Shown: positions 27,313 through 28,758 of the stretch, piece by piece | Numbering within the stretch: position 1 is the first letter of the stretch | Layout of the letters: each line of letters opens with the position of its first letter | The notes under the pieces: generated by a model | Told to the model about the DNA's origin: nothing | The model's input: only the letters and a program-made list of their open reading frames with translations | Database searches by the model: none | From: Pelagophyceae sp. CCMP2097 | Taxonomy: Eukaryota > Sar > Pelagophyceae | Length of the DNA: 28,758 nucleotides | Assembly (NCBI GenBank): GCA_026770575.1 | Contig: MU657261.1 | Span: 38,857 to 67,614 of the forward strand | Direction of reading: 5' to 3' | Program-made: the position numbers and the translations under genes

Positions 27313-28410
27313 CGACGTTCGACGCCGACAACCTGCAACTAACCAGCTGCGCGAGTGCGGGCGGCCACGAGCAGATTGCCAACTGCGTGCAGCAGCTGGG
27401 CCGCTCGTTGGGCGAGGTGCAGGTCAAGCTCGGCGCGTCCACCGCGGCGGTCAAGGCCAATGCCGTGGAGATGCAGTCCAAGAGGCGTTGGGCGGCCGGC
27501 TGAACTCGTACGGCGCGGCGCTGGCGACGCGCGGGCTGGCGTCGCCGTCGAACTCGCCGTCAAAGAAGGCTTGCGTCGCCACCGACGCCAACGGCGCGCC
27601 GTTGCTCGCGGGCGACGCCGACGCAATCGGCGCGCACGCCGGCGCGACACTGCTGCGCCCGGGCGCGCCGCTTGCGCTCGCGGGCGCTGCGCCGTCCACG
27701 GACGCGGCGCGCGCGGACGCGGCGCGCGCGGGCGGCGCCGCGGTGTCTCTCGCGGGCGCGGTGTCGCTCACGGGCGTGGTGCCGTCCGCGGGCGCGGCAT
27801 CGCTCTCGAGCGCGGACGCGGCGCCCGTGGGCCCCGGCGCGGCCGGCGAGGGCGCCAGCGTGACGCGCACGGGCGCTGGCGCCGGCGCAGCGCGCGCAGC
27901 GCCGACGCTCAAGTACTACCCGGGCGCGGCCGGCGGTGCCACGTTGGAACTCAAGGGCTTGCAGGCCAGTGACTACTACGAGATCCAGCTGACGGGCGCC
28001 GCGCAGTTGAAGGCTTCCGACAACGCGCGCGGGCTCACGGTCATCGCGTGCTTCGGCGCGGTTCGGACTGCCGCCGACCGTGAGATGCTCAAGGGGAGCG
28101 ACCTGTAACGCGCTAGCACCATCAAGGAGCTGCACGCCCGCGTCATCGGCCGCATGCTGTACGGCTACTCGGCTTCTCGGGGCACGCCCCCAAGGACCCT
28201 CACGTCGTGGAAGGAGCTGAGCGTGAATTCGCTCACCGACCTTATCACCGAGATGGACAAGGCGCTCGGCGGCAGGGGCGTCGGCACCCCCTGGAAGACG
28301 CGGATGACGCTCGCCATGAGCGACGCCGAGCGCGCGAACCTGCCAAGCAAGCCGAGCAAGGCCGACCCGCCGCCGGAGAAGAAGAAGAAGAAGAGCTGAG
28401 AGAGGCCGCC

Positions 28411-28590
28411 ACGCCACGCGCCGCCGCGCCCCGCCAGCCGCCGGTGCCTCCACCGCCGCGCGCAGGCGCGAGCCGCACGTACGCGTACTTAACACCACCG
28501 CGCGCCGCCGCGCCGCGCCCGCCCACCGCCAGCAGCCGTGCCTTCACCGCCGCGCGCCGGCGCCGCGCGTACATGTACTTAAACACCACC
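28411..28590. repeat. Two-unit tandem repeat of about 90 bp
   Basis: Units 28411-28499 and 28500-28590 start with GCGCCGCCGCGCC and end GTAC(GC/AT)GTACTTAA(A)CACCACC. They lie 12 bases after the recombinase stop. They could be 3'-terminal repeats of the element carrying that gene. Confidence 0.75.
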
Positions 28591-28758
28591 ACGTGGGGTG
28601 GGTGGCTGCGCGGAGTTTATGGATGGTAAAAGTTTGGGAAATTGTGACTTTAGGGGGGGAAGAATATTCACGTTATGACGCGTGTACAGCACGAGCAGCC
28701 AAATTCGCATGCCAAGCGGAGTAGAAACGCGAACGAGCGGGCTCGAACTCGCGACCTC
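28591..28758. other. No gene seen; B-box-like end
   Basis: The composition drops from GC-rich to mixed. The last 24 bases read, on the minus strand, GCGAGTTCGAGCCCGC, close to a tRNA T-arm, but the stems do not pair and the window ends, so no tRNA can be called. Confidence 0.3.

Larger units (their letters stand above)
25671..28399 (+). pseudogene. Tyrosine recombinase (Crypton-like), interrupted
   Basis: Start ATG 25671 has a good context (GCGATGG). Exon 1 is a helical SAM-like N-terminal domain (ESTKREKSLAVKNFVKFLE). After a 53-bp intron come the catalytic features: box I Arg in ASGRPGEISGL (26279), Lys in WHQFKTHKQ, box II Arg in AGQRVGAINEMA, His in VSGHDFEKLP (26710) and Tyr in MWYYLH (26740-26745). 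The usual box II His is replaced by Ala. A one-base loss in the A-run near 26380 splits the core; TAG 27183 and TAG 27291 lie in the second copy of a 168-bp duplication; a shift near 27488 and TAA 28106 follow. Downstream are an Ala/Gly-rich linker, a mixed domain (KYYPGAAGGATLELKG, STIKELHARVIGRMLYG) and a Lys-rich end (EKKKKKS) before TGA 28397. YR transposons of the Crypton type have one such intron-containing gene. Confidence 0.7.

Noticed and set aside
28735..28758. A minus-strand tRNA at the window end
   Set aside because: The apparent T-loop lacks a pairing stem and the sequence is truncated.

Overview
The window looks like nuclear DNA of a single-celled eukaryote, probably an alga or other protist. 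It carries short spliceosomal introns (GT...AG, about 53-129 bp), a Ty1/copia retrotransposon, a hAT DNA transposon, a tyrosine-recombinase gene and many short repeat families. No ordinary housekeeping gene, rRNA or intact tRNA was recognised, so the species cannot be named. Base composition is mosaic: about 1-3850 and 9290-9600 are AT-rich, most of the rest is very GC-rich.

Layout. (1) 1-3400: an AT-rich island with two copies of a 265-bp hairpin-bearing repeat and two divergent broken genes, one of unknown function on the minus strand (2243 to 1545) and one with a collagen-like Gly-X-Y tract on the plus strand (2602-3348). (2) 3600-4085: a 59-bp tandem array split by a foreign segment. (3) 4100-8450: GC-rich, repeat-filled sequence with no gene I trust. 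(4) 8449-9286: a complete miniature copia-type LTR element with two LTRs, a primer-binding site matching the anticodon arm of initiator tRNA-Met, the end of RNase H, a polypurine tract and 5-bp target duplications. (5) 9590-18521, minus strand: a decayed copia element of the same LTR family (LTR, PBS, gag, protease, integrase, RT, part of RNase H). It is interrupted by a hAT element (11328-14473) with 18-bp perfect terminal inverted repeats and an 8-bp target duplication. An N-gap inside the hAT gene is flanked by a 31-bp duplication and probably hides no sequence. (6) 18500-20100: more short repeats. (7) about 20127-25067, plus: a large broken gene with a coiled coil and a hAT-like RNase H-fold transposase core. 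(8) 25671-28399, plus: a tyrosine recombinase gene with a clear 53-bp intron, an internal 168-bp in-frame tandem duplication and a Lys-rich tail, followed by a 90-bp tandem repeat.

How it fits together. Nearly everything is mobile DNA or its debris, with nested insertion (hAT into copia) and an autonomous/miniature LTR pair. Almost every recognisable gene carries in-frame stops and one-base frameshifts. Many frameshifts sit at homopolymers, so some may be sequencing errors. The in-frame stops are overwhelmingly TAA/TAG, often where Gln would fit, and one is directly opposite CAG in a duplicated copy. This could mean C-to-T decay or stop-codon reassignment; the natural ends of the hAT and copia genes argue against reassignment. 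The co-oriented hAT-like transposase and tyrosine recombinase genes at 20-28.4 kb are the best candidate for an undescribed composite element, but no termini were found for it.
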